The notes under the pieces were generated by a model, which was not told the origin of the DNA, did not search any database, and saw nothing but the letters and a program-made list of their open reading frames with translations. Both the position numbers and the translations under genes were made by a program. From the NCBI GenBank assembly GCA_903834475.1, contig CAILJH010000134.1, positions 1 through 52,635 of the forward strand: 52,635 bases of DNA, read 5' to 3'. Below are positions 17,165 through 27,400 of the stretch, piece by piece. The first letter of the stretch is position 1; each line of letters starts with the position of its first letter. The DNA is from an uncultured Prolixibacteraceae bacterium. Lineage in GTDB: Bacteria; Bacteroidota; Bacteroidia; Bacteroidales; Prolixibacteraceae.

Positions 17165-17196
17165 CAAACTTATCGAAATGGTCTGGATTATTTCAA
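17165..17196 (-). promoter_or_regulatory. Candidate Bacteroidota-type promoter for the 17133-to-left operon
   Basis: On the minus strand TAAGTTTG (17172-17165) matches the -7 element TAnnTTTG exactly. A TTG (17196-17194) lies 21 nt upstream, where the -33 TTTG element is expected. The predicted start of transcription would be roughly 25 nt before the ATG at 17133. Found by eye only. Confidence 0.45.
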
Positions 17197-17394
17197 TGAG
17201 TTTTTGTCAATTCGTTGTGGTATTTTAACTTTTTTAATTCGAATTCTTGTTCATCAGTCCAAAAATTGGCGAATTAATCATGGAAATGGATTAAGATTCC
17301 GGAAGTTTATCTCTTCTAAGTTTACATTCTTTGTTTTACAGACTATCTTTAAATAGAAATTCTGGCCGGCAGATTTTCTCTTAAAATCGAATCT

Positions 17395-20300
17395 ATGAAA
17401 CGAATTGCTATAATTTCCGGACTAATTCTTTTTTCAGTACTACTTTCTGTAGCCCAAAATGCAGTAAATCCGGATGATTTAATCCAAAATTTCAAAAAAC
17501 CACCTGCTGATTGCTGGCCGCATACCCGCTGGTGGTGGCCCGGAAATCCGGTTTCGAAAGAGGAAATTACCCATGAACTGGAAGAAATGCGCAGTCATGG
17601 CATTCGCGGGGTGGAGCAAATTACGATGGAACCGGTTTACGAAAAGGGAAACATTCCTTATTTGTCGGATGAATATCTGGAGATGCTGAAGTACACTGTC
17701 AAAGAAGCGAAGCGGCTGGGAATGGAAGTTTCACTGAATTTTGGCGGACCAGGCTGGGTCATTGGTGGTGAATGGGTAAAAGAAGAAGATAAGAGCAAAG
17801 ATATGGTTCCGACATCGGTCGTTCTGGAAGGAAATCAAACTTACTCAGGAAACTTGCCGGATGGATTGACAAAAACCAAACGCTCGTGGGAACATTTCGA
17901 ACCCAAACTGGATGGTAACGAAACCTTGCTGGCTGTTATAGCCGGAAAGATAGAAAAGGATGGAAAAGTTAGTGAAAAGTCTCTGATTAACCTTACCAGT
18001 TTGGTATCCGGAAATAAAATTTTCTGGAAAGTTCCGGAAGGCGAATGGCGACTGATGGCTTTCTGGTTGAAGAAAAACGGCATCAGCAATGCGGTCGATC
18101 ATTTCAGCAAAAGCGCGATGGAAGGCTATTGTAACATTCTGGGCGGCAAAATCTATGCAGCAATTGGCGATGAATTCGGGAAAACGGTAGAATCTTTATT
18201 TGCCGATAGTTTTGAACTGGCAAATCTGGCCAGTGGAATCAACTGGTCGACCGGATTACTCGATGAATTTAGAAAGCAAAAAGGATATGATCTGACTCCG
18301 TATCTACCTGCCATTTGGTGGGAAGTGGGTGATATTTCGCCCAAAATCAGGTTCGATGTGAATGAATTTTTGCATCAGACCGGGCTGAATGTCTTCTTTA
18401 AAACCTTCCTCGGATGGTGCGAAGCTCACCACATTCAGGGACGGATTCAGGCCTATGGTTTTAATACGGATAACATCGAAGCGTCGGGCATGAGTCACAT
18501 TCCGGAGATGGAAATTACCGCCGGAGAGAAAGATGCCGCCGATTGGTTCGATACCCGGATTGGACCCAAGCAATATGTCGCTTCCGGAGCACATATTTAC
18601 GGGCGAAAAGTGGTTTCTGCCGAAGTTTACACCTTCATTCACTGGGAACGCTACCGCGAAACACTCGAAGAACTGAAGATCGCAAGCGATGGTTATTTGT
18701 TGGCAGGAGCTACTAAATTTTACAATCACGGCTTTAATTTTTCGCCCGAAAAACAAGTTTCCCCTACCCGATCACTTCCTTTTGCAGCCTACATTCAGCC
18801 GCAGAATGTATGGTGGAAGTATTATCCCAAACTGGCTGAATACATTGCGCGATGTTCGTATTTGTTGCGGCAGGGAGACTTTGTACCCGACATTGCACTC
18901 TATTCGCCATTGGCCAATCAATGGACCAAAAATGTGTTAAATCCGCGCAAATGGACCCGCGAATTTGAGTGGGGCGAACTGGGTAATTTACTCATATCGA
19001 ACGGCTACAATTACGATCTGATGAACGACGATGCGCTGCAAAACCTGTCGGAAATTAAGGATGGAAAGATCAAAATCAGGAACATGGAATATAAAATATT
19101 GATTCTTCCGAATGTAGAATCCATTCCGTTGAAAACGATTCAATTCATTGAAAAATATGTGAATCAGGGTGGAATAGTAATCGCACTGGAACGCCTGCCT
19201 GAAAAGTCAACCGGATTTCAGGATTATCAACAATCTGATCAGCAGGTTCAGGCCCTCACCAACCAAATATTCCGGACTCCTAAAAAAACGGAAGATAAAA
19301 CAATGAATCCTTACGGCTTGAATGAACCGAAAATTGCTGATGGAGTGCTCATGAATCCTTACGGAAAAGGGAGAACTTACCAGATTAAGAATGTAATTGA
19401 CCGAACCATCTGGTGGGACAAGCGAAGCAGCGCGCTCGATCCGTTTCTGGAAACCATTCGCACACATCTGGCTCCTGATTTTGGAATTGATTTTGCATAT
19501 GAAGGCCTTCGTAAAAACGATGGATTAACCTTTATACACCGGAAAGTTGGAGAAAAGGATATTTATTTTGTGTCGAATATTCAGGATAAAGCAAGCACGA
19601 TTCCGGTTACTTTCCGGGTAAAAAATAAACTGATCCGAAAATGGAATCCTTATTCCGGCGAAATCACTCCGGTTTATAATTTTAGCGAAGTTGCAGATGG
19701 AATTAAGGTTCCGCTCAACCTATCACCATACGAATCGCTATTCCTCGAATTTGTTCCCGGTGAGCCTGAAAGTTATGTCAGTAAAACAGGTTTTTATCAG
19801 ATTACTGATGCAACAAAAAATGAATTGACCGCATCGGCCGATCACAACGGAACATACATTTCTACCATTATTTCAGGTGATCAGGAGAAAAAAATCACTT
19901 CAGTGGTATCCGGAATTCCTGCTCATTACCAGATTTCCGGAAGATGGTCGATGGAAATAAAAGGCGAAGGATTTTCAACTTTCACCAAACAAACTGATGA
20001 GCTGTTTTCATGGGTTGATGATCCGGCAACCCGGAATTTCAGCGGAACCGGCCGGTACGAAATCAATTTTCAAATTCCGGCTGAATACCTGAAAAAGGAT
20101 ATCAAACTCATGCTTGATTTGGGAAAAGTCGGAAATGTTGCCGAAGTGATTCTCAACGATCAAAATATTGGTACGGTCTGGATGCGTGGACAAAAGCTGG
20201 ATCTTACAAAGGTTGTAAAAGAAGGTGAAAATAAGCTGATCGTTTTGGTTACCAATACGCTGATTAACCGGATTTCGGCGATGAAAGTGGCTCCGGCTGT

Positions 20301-20445
20301 TCCGGCAGAATTGGTTACCAGATTTGGAAGCGGTTCTGTTATCAAAGAAACTCCGAGAGAATTCGGGTTCAAACCTTTGCCTGCTTCAGGATTGATTGGG
20401 CCGGTAGAGATTATTCCGGAGAAAGTGGTGACGGTAAATTTCTAA
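17395..20445 (+). CDS. GH106-type alpha-L-rhamnosidase
   Basis: The 1016-aa product has a Sec signal (ends LLSVAQ). The first mature segment NFKKPPADCWPHTRWWWPGNPVSKEEITHELEEM, seen here in parts of under 20 residues, with HGIRGVEQITMEPVY, is the classic GH106 opening: tryptophan-rich strand, then a TIM barrel. Further landmarks are LGMEVSLNFGGPGWVIGG, IGDEFGKTVESLFADSFE, GRIQAYGFNTDNIEASG, SAEVYTFIHWERYRETL and the SPTRSLPFAAYIQ region. The last 230 residues are beta-sandwiches ending in a galactose-binding-like module (LMLDLGKVGNVAEVILNDQ, WMRGQKLDLT). Its length matches the family (about 1000-1100 aa). It is transcribed divergently from the beta-helix operon and in line with GH78, so the pair probably strips rhamnose from one substrate. 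Family assignment is strong; linkage specificity is not visible. Confidence 0.9.
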   Translation: MKRIAIISGLILFSVLLSVAQNAVNPDDLIQNFKKPPADCWPHTRWWWPGNPVSKEEITHELEEMRSHGIRGVEQITMEPVYEKGNIPYLSDEYLEMLKYTVKEAKRLGMEVSLNFGGPGWVIGGEWVKEEDKSKDMVPTSVVLEGNQTYSGNLPDGLTKTKRSWEHFEPKLDGNETLLAVIAGKIEKDGKVSEKSLINLTSLVSGNKIFWKVPEGEWRLMAFWLKKNGISNAVDHFSKSAMEGYCNILGGKIYAAIGDEFGKTVESLFADSFELANLASGINWSTGLLDEFRKQKGYDLTPYLPAIWWEVGDISPKIRFDVNEFLHQTGLNVFFKTFLGWCEAHHIQGRIQAYGFNTDNIEASGMSHIPEMEITAGEKDAADWFDTRIGPKQYVASGAHIYGRKVVSAEVYTFIHWERYRETLEELKIASDGYLLAGATKFYNHGFNFSPEKQVSPTRSLPFAAYIQPQNVWWKYYPKLAEYIARCSYLLRQGDFVPDIALYSPLANQWTKNVLNPRKWTREFEWGELGNLLISNGYNYDLMNDDALQNLSEIKDGKIKIRNMEYKILILPNVESIPLKTIQFIEKYVNQGGIVIALERLPEKSTGFQDYQQSDQQVQALTNQIFRTPKKTEDKTMNPYGLNEPKIADGVLMNPYGKGRTYQIKNVIDRTIWWDKRSSALDPFLETIRTHLAPDFGIDFAYEGLRKNDGLTFIHRKVGEKDIYFVSNIQDKASTIPVTFRVKNKLIRKWNPYSGEITPVYNFSEVADGIKVPLNLSPYESLFLEFVPGEPESYVSKTGFYQITDATKNELTASADHNGTYISTIISGDQEKKITSVVSGIPAHYQISGRWSMEIKGEGFSTFTKQTDELFSWVDDPATRNFSGTGRYEINFQIPAEYLKKDIKLMLDLGKVGNVAEVILNDQNIGTVWMRGQKLDLTKVVKEGENKLIVLVTNTLINRISAMKVAPAVPAELVTRFGSGSVIKETPREFGFKPLPASGLIGPVEIIPEKVVTVNF

Positions 20446-20464
20446 GGAGAAAAAAAGCAGAGTT

Positions 20465-20627
20465 CGTCATTGCGACCGAAATGAAGCAATCCTAACATTC
20501 AGTATACCAATAGTATGAGATTGCTTCGTGCCTACTAATGACAACATTATTTATTGTACACATAATGAGGCGGATAATGTTGTCATAAAACCTGGTGTAC
20601 TGATAGGTATGGGGACTCGCAATGACG
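20465..20627. repeat. 163-bp nested palindromic intergenic repeat
   Basis: Outer 11-bp arms CGTCATTGCGA (20465-20475) and TCGCAATGACG (20617-20627) are perfect. Inside are GAAGCAATC (20483-20491) with GATTGCTTC (20519-20527), and a perfect 13-bp pair ATGACAACATTAT (20538-20550) with ATAATGTTGTCAT (20574-20586). No ORF is present. The outer TCATTGCGA...GAAGCAATC pattern is a familiar Bacteroidota intergenic repeat type. The inner 13-bp palindrome looks like a later insertion or extension. It sits between GH106 and GH78. Confidence 0.72.
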
Positions 20628-20700
20628 CGCTTTGAGGCTTTCCGGAATAAGCCCAATTTTCAGTATATTACGCTTGCAAAAATTAACCTACATAAATACC

Positions 20701-23367
20701 ATGAAACCATCACTTTTAATTGCCGGTATTGCTTTTATTTTCCTTCTTTCAGGATGTGTCGGACACGGAACACTGCGGGTTTATGAACCAAAATGTGAAA
20801 ACCTCCGAAACCCTTTGGGCATCGATAAAACCACTCCCCGCTTCAGTTGGAAAGTCCGTAGCCAGAAAAACGGAACTGAACAAAAATCGTTTCAGGTGAT
20901 GGTTGCCAGCAATACTGACTTGCTCAAAAAAGATCAGGCTGACCTTTGGGATTCTGAGGGAATTGCTTCTTCAGCCAGTATTTTGGTTCCATACAGTGGG
21001 AAACCGCTGATTTCAGGATTGGCATATTACTGGAAAGTACGTGTTTGGGATGAAGCCGGAAATATTTCGCCGTGGAGTGAGGTTGCAGAATTCAGTATTG
21101 GATTACTAAAAAAGGAAGATTGGCAAGCTTCCTACATCGGTTTCCCAACCGATTCCGGTTATCGCGATTGCCCTCAACTAAAAAAATCCTTCAACCTGGA
21201 TCAGACCGGAAACCGGATGCTGCTTCATGTCAATTCGCTGGGTTATCACGAAGTTTACCTGAACGGACAAAAAGTGGGCGACGGAGTTCTTGCGCCTGCA
21301 GTTTCACAGTTCAATAAGCGATCATGGTCAATCACTTACGATGTTTCTTCATTGGTGAAAAAAGGGAAAAATGATCTGATGTTATGGCTGGGAAGTGGCT
21401 GGTACACCGAAGGTTTGCCTGGAGTCGCCAACAATGGCCCACTGGTGAAAGCGCAGTTGGAAAAGCTGTCTAAAAATAAAAGGGAAATCATTTTAAAAAC
21501 TGATGCAGAATGGGTTGGACGAAAAAGTGGTTATTCCCGGCATGGCAACTGGCAGCCGCATCAGTTCGGCGGCGAAATTCTGGATGGATCGCTGGCAAAA
21601 AACGATTTGTCGGCAGAAAATACGGTAGGCAGAAATTGGAGTCCGGTTTCCGTAATTTCGGTTCCGAAATCTGAAGTCAGTCCGCAAATGGTGGAGCAAA
21701 ACTGGATTGCAGAAACAATTAAACCTAAGGAAATAAAGTCGATTGCTAAAGACACTTTCCTGATTGACATGGGAAAAAGCCTTACCGGCTGGACCGAAAT
21801 CCATTTTCAGAAACTGCAGAAATCGCAGGAAATCGTTCTGGAATATTCCGATCATCTGGATGAAAATGGAAAATTTTATGATCAGGGCCAATCCGACCGT
21901 TATATTGCTTCCGGAGTCGGGACTGAAATTTTCAAAAACAAATTCAATTACCACGGATTCCGGTACATTCGTATTTCTAACCTGTCGGAAGCGCCCAGCG
22001 CCGAATCGATTACGGCCTATCTGATTCATACCGGATTTGAGCTGGCTTCCGGATTTCAGTGTTCCGATCCGGAGATGAACCAAATTCACGATATGGTTTT
22101 TTACACCCTGCAGTGTCTCAGCATGGGCGGCGATCTGGTAGATTGTCCAACAGTTGAGCGACTGGGATATGGTGGTGACGGAAATGCCTCCACTGAAACA
22201 GCTCAAACAATGTTCAACCTGAACCCTTTGTATATGAACTGGCTGCAGGCCTGGGCCGATTGCATCCGGGAAGATGGCGGAATGCCACACACAGCACCCA
22301 ATCCGTATAAAGCTGGTGGTGGTCCGTACTGGTGCGGCTTCATTATCACGGCTTCGTGGAGAACCTATCAGAACTACGGCGATGCAGCCATCCTTGAAAA
22401 GTATTATCCGGTTATGCAAAAATGGTTGGAATATGTGGATAAATATTCTGCTGATGGTTTGCTGAAAGGCTGGCCGGAAACCGACTATCGTGGCTGGTAT
22501 CTCGGAGATTGGGCCACACCGACCGGAATTGATCAAAAAGCTGAAGCATCGGTTGGCCTGGTCAATAATTGTTTTTTAGCGGTTTGTCTGGATAAAATGC
22601 AAAAAATTGCACAGGTACTTGGGAAAACGGAAGATGCCGGAATGTACGCTCAGAAAAAAGATTTGCTTCAGAAAAGTATCCATCTTCGATTCTTTGATCC
22701 GGCGAAAAATACCTATGCGACCGGAACACAGATTGATCTGGCGTACCCGATGTTGTCGGGTGTAGTTCCTGAAGAGCTGAACAGAGCAGTTACTCAAAGT
22801 CTGATTAATGAAACCGAAAATAACCGCAGCGGACATTTTGGCTGCGGACTGGTCGGTATTCCGGTTTTGACTGAATGGGCTGTTAAAAATCATTCATCAG
22901 ACCTGATGTATTCCATGCTGAAAAAGAAAGATTATCCGGGATATTTGTACATGATTGAAAACGGCGCTACCACGACCTGGGAACATTGGAATGGAAACCG
23001 AAGCCGGATTCACAACTGTTACAACGGTATAGGTTCATGGTTCTATCAGGCTGTAGGCGGCATTCGTCTGGCAGATGATGTTCCTGCTTACCGGAAGGTG
23101 CTCATTCAACCTCAAATTCCTCAGGGGATTACCTGGGCCAAAACATTCAAAGAAACGCCTTACGGAAAGTTGATTGTCAACTGGAAACTGAAGGAAAAAA
23201 CAATGGAACTGAATGTTGAAATCCCGGTTGGAACCGATGCCGGAGTTGTGATTCCTTCCGGAGTAAAAAAATACAAATTGAACGGCAATGAAAACGATTT
23301 GACCGGAGAAAAAAATTCTGTTGTCGAAGTGAAAAGTGGAAAATACAAGATCGAATATACTCTGTAA
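20701..23367 (+). CDS. GH78 alpha-L-rhamnosidase, lipoprotein
   Basis: The start at ATG 20701 is preferred over an upstream in-frame ATG because it begins a lipoprotein signal (MKPSLLIAGIAF, LLSGC). The product is about 888 aa, normal for GH78. Domains in order: an Ig-like N-terminal segment (FSWKVRS, YYWKVRVWDEAG), two beta-sandwiches (YLNGQKVGDGVLAP, GSGWYTEG), an (alpha/alpha)6 barrel, and a C-terminal beta-sandwich. The catalytic motif DCPTVERLGYGGDG places the expected general acid at Glu486. TTWEHWNG places the likely base at Glu761. It removes terminal alpha-L-rhamnose by inversion in the family. The GH43-like gene follows after 3 nt, so they are co-transcribed. Confidence 0.94.
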   Translation: MKPSLLIAGIAFIFLLSGCVGHGTLRVYEPKCENLRNPLGIDKTTPRFSWKVRSQKNGTEQKSFQVMVASNTDLLKKDQADLWDSEGIASSASILVPYSGKPLISGLAYYWKVRVWDEAGNISPWSEVAEFSIGLLKKEDWQASYIGFPTDSGYRDCPQLKKSFNLDQTGNRMLLHVNSLGYHEVYLNGQKVGDGVLAPAVSQFNKRSWSITYDVSSLVKKGKNDLMLWLGSGWYTEGLPGVANNGPLVKAQLEKLSKNKREIILKTDAEWVGRKSGYSRHGNWQPHQFGGEILDGSLAKNDLSAENTVGRNWSPVSVISVPKSEVSPQMVEQNWIAETIKPKEIKSIAKDTFLIDMGKSLTGWTEIHFQKLQKSQEIVLEYSDHLDENGKFYDQGQSDRYIASGVGTEIFKNKFNYHGFRYIRISNLSEAPSAESITAYLIHTGFELASGFQCSDPEMNQIHDMVFYTLQCLSMGGDLVDCPTVERLGYGGDGNASTETAQTMFNLNPLYMNWLQAWADCIREDGGMPHTAPNPYKAGGGPYWCGFIITASWRTYQNYGDAAILEKYYPVMQKWLEYVDKYSADGLLKGWPETDYRGWYLGDWATPTGIDQKAEASVGLVNNCFLAVCLDKMQKIAQVLGKTEDAGMYAQKKDLLQKSIHLRFFDPAKNTYATGTQIDLAYPMLSGVVPEELNRAVTQSLINETENNRSGHFGCGLVGIPVLTEWAVKNHSSDLMYSMLKKKDYPGYLYMIENGATTTWEHWNGNRSRIHNCYNGIGSWFYQAVGGIRLADDVPAYRKVLIQPQIPQGITWAKTFKETPYGKLIVNWKLKEKTMELNVEIPVGTDAGVVIPSGVKKYKLNGNENDLTGEKNSVVEVKSGKYKIEYTL

Positions 23368-23370
23368 CCA

Positions 23371-24453
23371 ATGAAGGCGCATGTTTTCAAACTCTTGACC
23401 GGATTATTCCTGATGACTTTTCATTGGATTGTTCAGTCCCAAACTGTTCCTGAACATCTTATGCAGAAAATTTATCAGGAGGTAAAAACACCTTTCAAAT
23501 TCGGACTGGTACTGGTTCCTGAAAGCAGCAAAAAAATGGTGGATTGTCCAAGTGTCTTTCGCTATGGGACCAGCTGGTACATGAGCTACATCGTTTTCGA
23601 CGGAAAAGGCTACGAAACCTGGCGGGCGAAAAGCAACGATTTACTCCATTGGGAGACGTCTGGAAAAATCATGTCATACGCTGAAAATACCTGGGATGCG
23701 AACCAGAAAGCCGGGTACATTGCCTTGCAAGATTATGAATGGGGCGGATCATACGAAGTTGAAAAGTATTCCGGAAAGTACTGGATGTCGTACCTTGGCG
23801 GAAGCACACCCGGCTATGAAGCAGGAATTTTGGGAATCGGGATGGCCAGTTCCGAACATTTGGAAAAAGTCGCTGAATGGCAACGGCTGGATCATCCGGT
23901 GATTTCAGCAAAGAATACAGACGCCCGCTGGTACGATCACGAAACAATCTATAAAAGCACCGTCATTTGGGATAAACAGAATACACTCGGGCATCCGTTT
24001 GTGATGTATTACAATGCCAAGGGCAGCGACAAAACGAACGGAAAAGAACGTGCTGAGCGCATTGCTATGGCTGTTTCGGATGATATGGTGAACTGGAAAC
24101 GCTTTGGGGAAAAGCCTGTTATCGATCACCAAACCGGAATTTCAGGCGATGCTTTTATTACCCGGATGGATAATTTGTGGGTGATGTTTTATTTTGGCGC
24201 ATTCTGGAAACCAAAAGCTTTCGACCGTTTTGCCTGCTCGTATGACCTGGTGAACTGGACCGACTGGACCGGAGAAGATCTGATCAGACCTTCGGAACCG
24301 TATGACGAACAATATGCCCACAAACCATTTGTAATCAAACATCAGGGAATAGTTTACCATTTCTATTGTGCTGTCGATGCAAAAAACAGACGGGGAATTG
24401 CGGTTGCTACTTCAAAAGATATCGGGAAAAGTAAGCTTGGATTTCCTGAATAA
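23371..24453 (+). CDS. GH43-like five-bladed beta-propeller glycosidase-like protein
   Basis: The 360-aa product has a Sec signal ending near IVQSQ. Blade motifs DCPSVFRYGTSWYMSYIVFD, WRAKSNDLLHWE, YSGKYWMSYLGG, HPFVMYYNAKG, AVSDDMVNWKRFG, NLWVMFYFGAF and YHFYCAVDAKNRRGIA fit the GH32/43/62/117/130-type propeller. Asp58 in MVDCPSVF is a candidate for the conserved Asp near the start of blade 1. The acid and base residues cannot be fixed by eye. It begins 3 nt after the GH78 stop, so it is likely to act on the product of the rhamnosidases, for example on an arabinose, xylose or galactose residue. It could alternatively be a DUF-type relative without activity. Confidence 0.8.
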   Translation: MKAHVFKLLTGLFLMTFHWIVQSQTVPEHLMQKIYQEVKTPFKFGLVLVPESSKKMVDCPSVFRYGTSWYMSYIVFDGKGYETWRAKSNDLLHWETSGKIMSYAENTWDANQKAGYIALQDYEWGGSYEVEKYSGKYWMSYLGGSTPGYEAGILGIGMASSEHLEKVAEWQRLDHPVISAKNTDARWYDHETIYKSTVIWDKQNTLGHPFVMYYNAKGSDKTNGKERAERIAMAVSDDMVNWKRFGEKPVIDHQTGISGDAFITRMDNLWVMFYFGAFWKPKAFDRFACSYDLVNWTDWTGEDLIRPSEPYDEQYAHKPFVIKHQGIVYHFYCAVDAKNRRGIAVATSKDIGKSKLGFPE

Positions 24454-24467
24454 ATGGTGCGTAATGA

Positions 24468-24494
24468 GTAGCTTCTTGAAATGAGCAAAGCTAC
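24468..24494. terminator. Weak hairpin between convergent genes
   Basis: GTAGCTT (24468-24474) and AAGCTAC (24488-24494) form a perfect 7-bp stem with a 13-nt loop. It lies in the 37-bp gap between the convergent GH43-like and haloperoxidase genes and overlaps the TAG of the latter. A bidirectional terminator is plausible, but there is no strong T-run. Confidence 0.3.
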
Positions 24495-27400
24495 CTGACC
24501 ATTATTTTCCAGGCCAACCCTTCAGAAAGTAAAATGTAAATTCCCGGTGTAAGATTTCCGATACTTATTTCCGTAGTTCTACTCTGGTCGGAATAATTCA
24601 GCTTTTTCAGCTGTAACACATTCCCTTGTAAGTCGATTAATTGAAATGCCTGATTGTTTCGTGTATGAGTTAGCTTCAACTCCTGTCCGTTTTCAACAGG
24701 ATTCGGGAAAATCTCAACCTTTGCCTGAAGTTCCCTGGATATTCCGGAAATACTGTCATTGACAAAATACTTTTTAGCAAATTCAACCGCATTCTTTCCA
24801 ATTTTTTCACCGATTACACGTCCGGGAATGTCATCACACGGAGGATGTATTCCACCCCATATTCGCGACAAACTGCATTGGTCAGACGCATCGCGGTAGG
24901 TGGCCCACCTCAGTTTAACATCCACACTTGGACCTGCTTCAAAAACAAGAAATCTATTCTTTTGAGCAATAAATTCTCCATAACCGCCGGGGAAATATTC
25001 ACTGCCGGTAATTTTTGTCATCACTTCAGCAGCGGCTCTTGAGAATGTTGAATGACCTGAAATATAACCGGAAAAAGGTGGTGTAACAAAAGATGGTCTT
25101 TGATACGGCCACCAGTTGTCGGCCAATATCCAGCCCACTCCAGCCCGATCAATAGTAGGATCTTTAATATAACTATGCCCCTTCCAGGTGAATAATTTTA
25201 TTTTACCGACATTTTCATTTTTGGTTCCAGCCAAAGTATCACCTTGCTCAACCACCTCAACATATCCTTTTACCAGAGGTATTCCCTGTTTATTGTAGTT
25301 CTGCAAGGTTTTGTCAGTACTCTGACCTATTCCGGCCAGGTATCGAATAGCTGAAACTGGTCGTATGTAATCATAGTATCCTTTGATACCCCAGGCAGCG
25401 ATTGCTGCGTCATGCATGGCTCCTCCCAAAATAAAATACGATTTGACATCCCATTCTAAATTATCCAGAACTTGTCCTTTGCCTTCCAGTTTCCTTTCAA
25501 ACAACTTGTGGTCGCCCACATAGTTTAAAATGGTAAACCAATGCCCCGGTGGTGTTTCCGATTTCGGCCCATCGGCCCAAAATTCAGCCAACACCCGGGT
25601 ATAATCTCCCCGTGGAACCAACTCAACTTCGTATGGCTCGCCGGTAACCGGATTCAAAGTTCTTCCTTTCCCGATATCTCCTCCATCCAAATACTTATAG
25701 AACTTAGAATAGTCTGAAAATTTTCCGGGAAACGATTGTCTGTCCACATTTCCGATTGATCCGGGCGAAACATCCCAAATCACACCATCGGATGGATCCA
25801 AATGGCTTCCCCAGATTGAAACCATCGAAAAGTTCCATTTGTAATCAGTTCCATCATCAGCACTGTTGAGATATGGAGGGGCGCCAGGCTCATCGTACAC
25901 CTTAAAGTTACCGTGTATTGTGGCATCCTCGTTTCCTAAAGAGAACGGTATGACATTTCCCCATTCCGGACTTAGGAATTTAGGAGTTGATCCCACAATC
26001 AGATTTCCATTTTGATCAATAAATGTTTTTAGTGAAAGTGGCTGCCACCGATTTGGATCAATAAGGCTTGGATTTCCGGGTTTGACGGGTTCAAGAGGCG
26101 GATTAAACGGTTTATAGAATGCATTATCATATCCTGTTGATTCGCGCGAACCATCCTGAAGACCAAAGTCGATAACTGTTTGAGCAATGTAATTACCCAT
26201 AGCTGCCGGATCACCATTCGAATAGTCTGTACCGGTGATGGATGTGTCATATCCCATTTGATTCATTATTTCATCGAATCTCCGGATTGATTCTTTTACA
26301 TTCGGAGAGAGACCAAAACAATGCAATAAAAGCCGGTAAGCAGCATAGCTGATGGTTTTATTCCGGGCTGAGACTTTTTCTTCACTGCTTTGAAAGCCTT
26401 TATATGAACTTTCAAAATTGCCTATCTTATTCCCCAGCAGATAGGTCTTTGAGTTTCGGTCGTAAATGGCCCAGGCATCATACATCGCCAACGAAGTGTG
26501 AAATAAATTCCGGGCATTAACTGTTGGTCTGGCATAATCGCCCCGAATGCCGGCCAGTATTGCTTCATTCCATACTCTTGCAATGGAATGTTCGCCGAAC
26601 AATTTATCCAGACTGATTTTAACGGGCATGGAAACCACTTCACTATGACAGGTCCCTTTTTCGTAAACAGAAACTTTACCCTGACCAGCAATTCCCCATC
26701 GTACTTTAATTGTCGGGGTGCCGTAGCCCTCTACGATATCGCCATTTTCAACGGTCCAAACCATTTCATTCCCATCGGCAACATCATAGGAGTAGGTTTC
26801 TGTACTGAACATGTCGGACTCAGATGCTCCGGAAAGTTGTCCTCCTGCTAAATAGGTACATGAAACGCCATCGTCAATCGTTGCTATGGAATTAAAGGAA
26901 CAGCTGTTGATGTCGGTGCAACCATAGACTTTTTTATTGCCGGGCATATTCATAATTTTATAACCACTTTTCTCCTTGACTTCAATTAGGGTATTTGTCG
27001 GTACAGAAGTTATGGTATCAATTTCTCCGGAAGGCCAGTTCACAAGGACCGTGTCAATTTGAGCAGTGCTACCTACTCCAAAATGAATGGGTTGGATACT
27101 CTGGGAATACAAACCAACTCCATGGTATAAACGGAACTGTTTTTTTCCACCATACCGTATTTCAACTGTTGCCCCAAAGCCATTCCGGTTTGATTTCTTC
27201 CCTTCCAGCGAAACTTTGAACCAATTTTTTCCGGCAGGAAGATTTTGATCGATGGTTTTATTGTTGTAAAAAACCGGACTTTTTCCATCCAGTTCGCTGG
27301 AAACCAATAGATCCAGATCACCGTCATTGTCGTAGTCGAACGATTCGAAACATTCACTCAAAAAGAATATTCCTAATTTTGAACTTTCTGAAATATCACT

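Noticed and set aside
20632-20700. Upstream start for GH78
   Set aside because: The leader residues (MRLSGISPIF...) destroy the position of the lipoprotein signal that begins exactly at 20701.
21493-22536. 347-codon minus-strand open frame inside the GH78 gene
   Set aside because: It is fully antisense to a well-supported GH78 gene; its translation has no domain logic and results from codon bias.
26800-26960. Cys-rich GCTDINSCSFNS segment as a separate small gene or metal-binding protein
   Set aside because: It is in frame within the large haloperoxidase-like protein and is a known type of linker motif in secreted Bacteroidota proteins.
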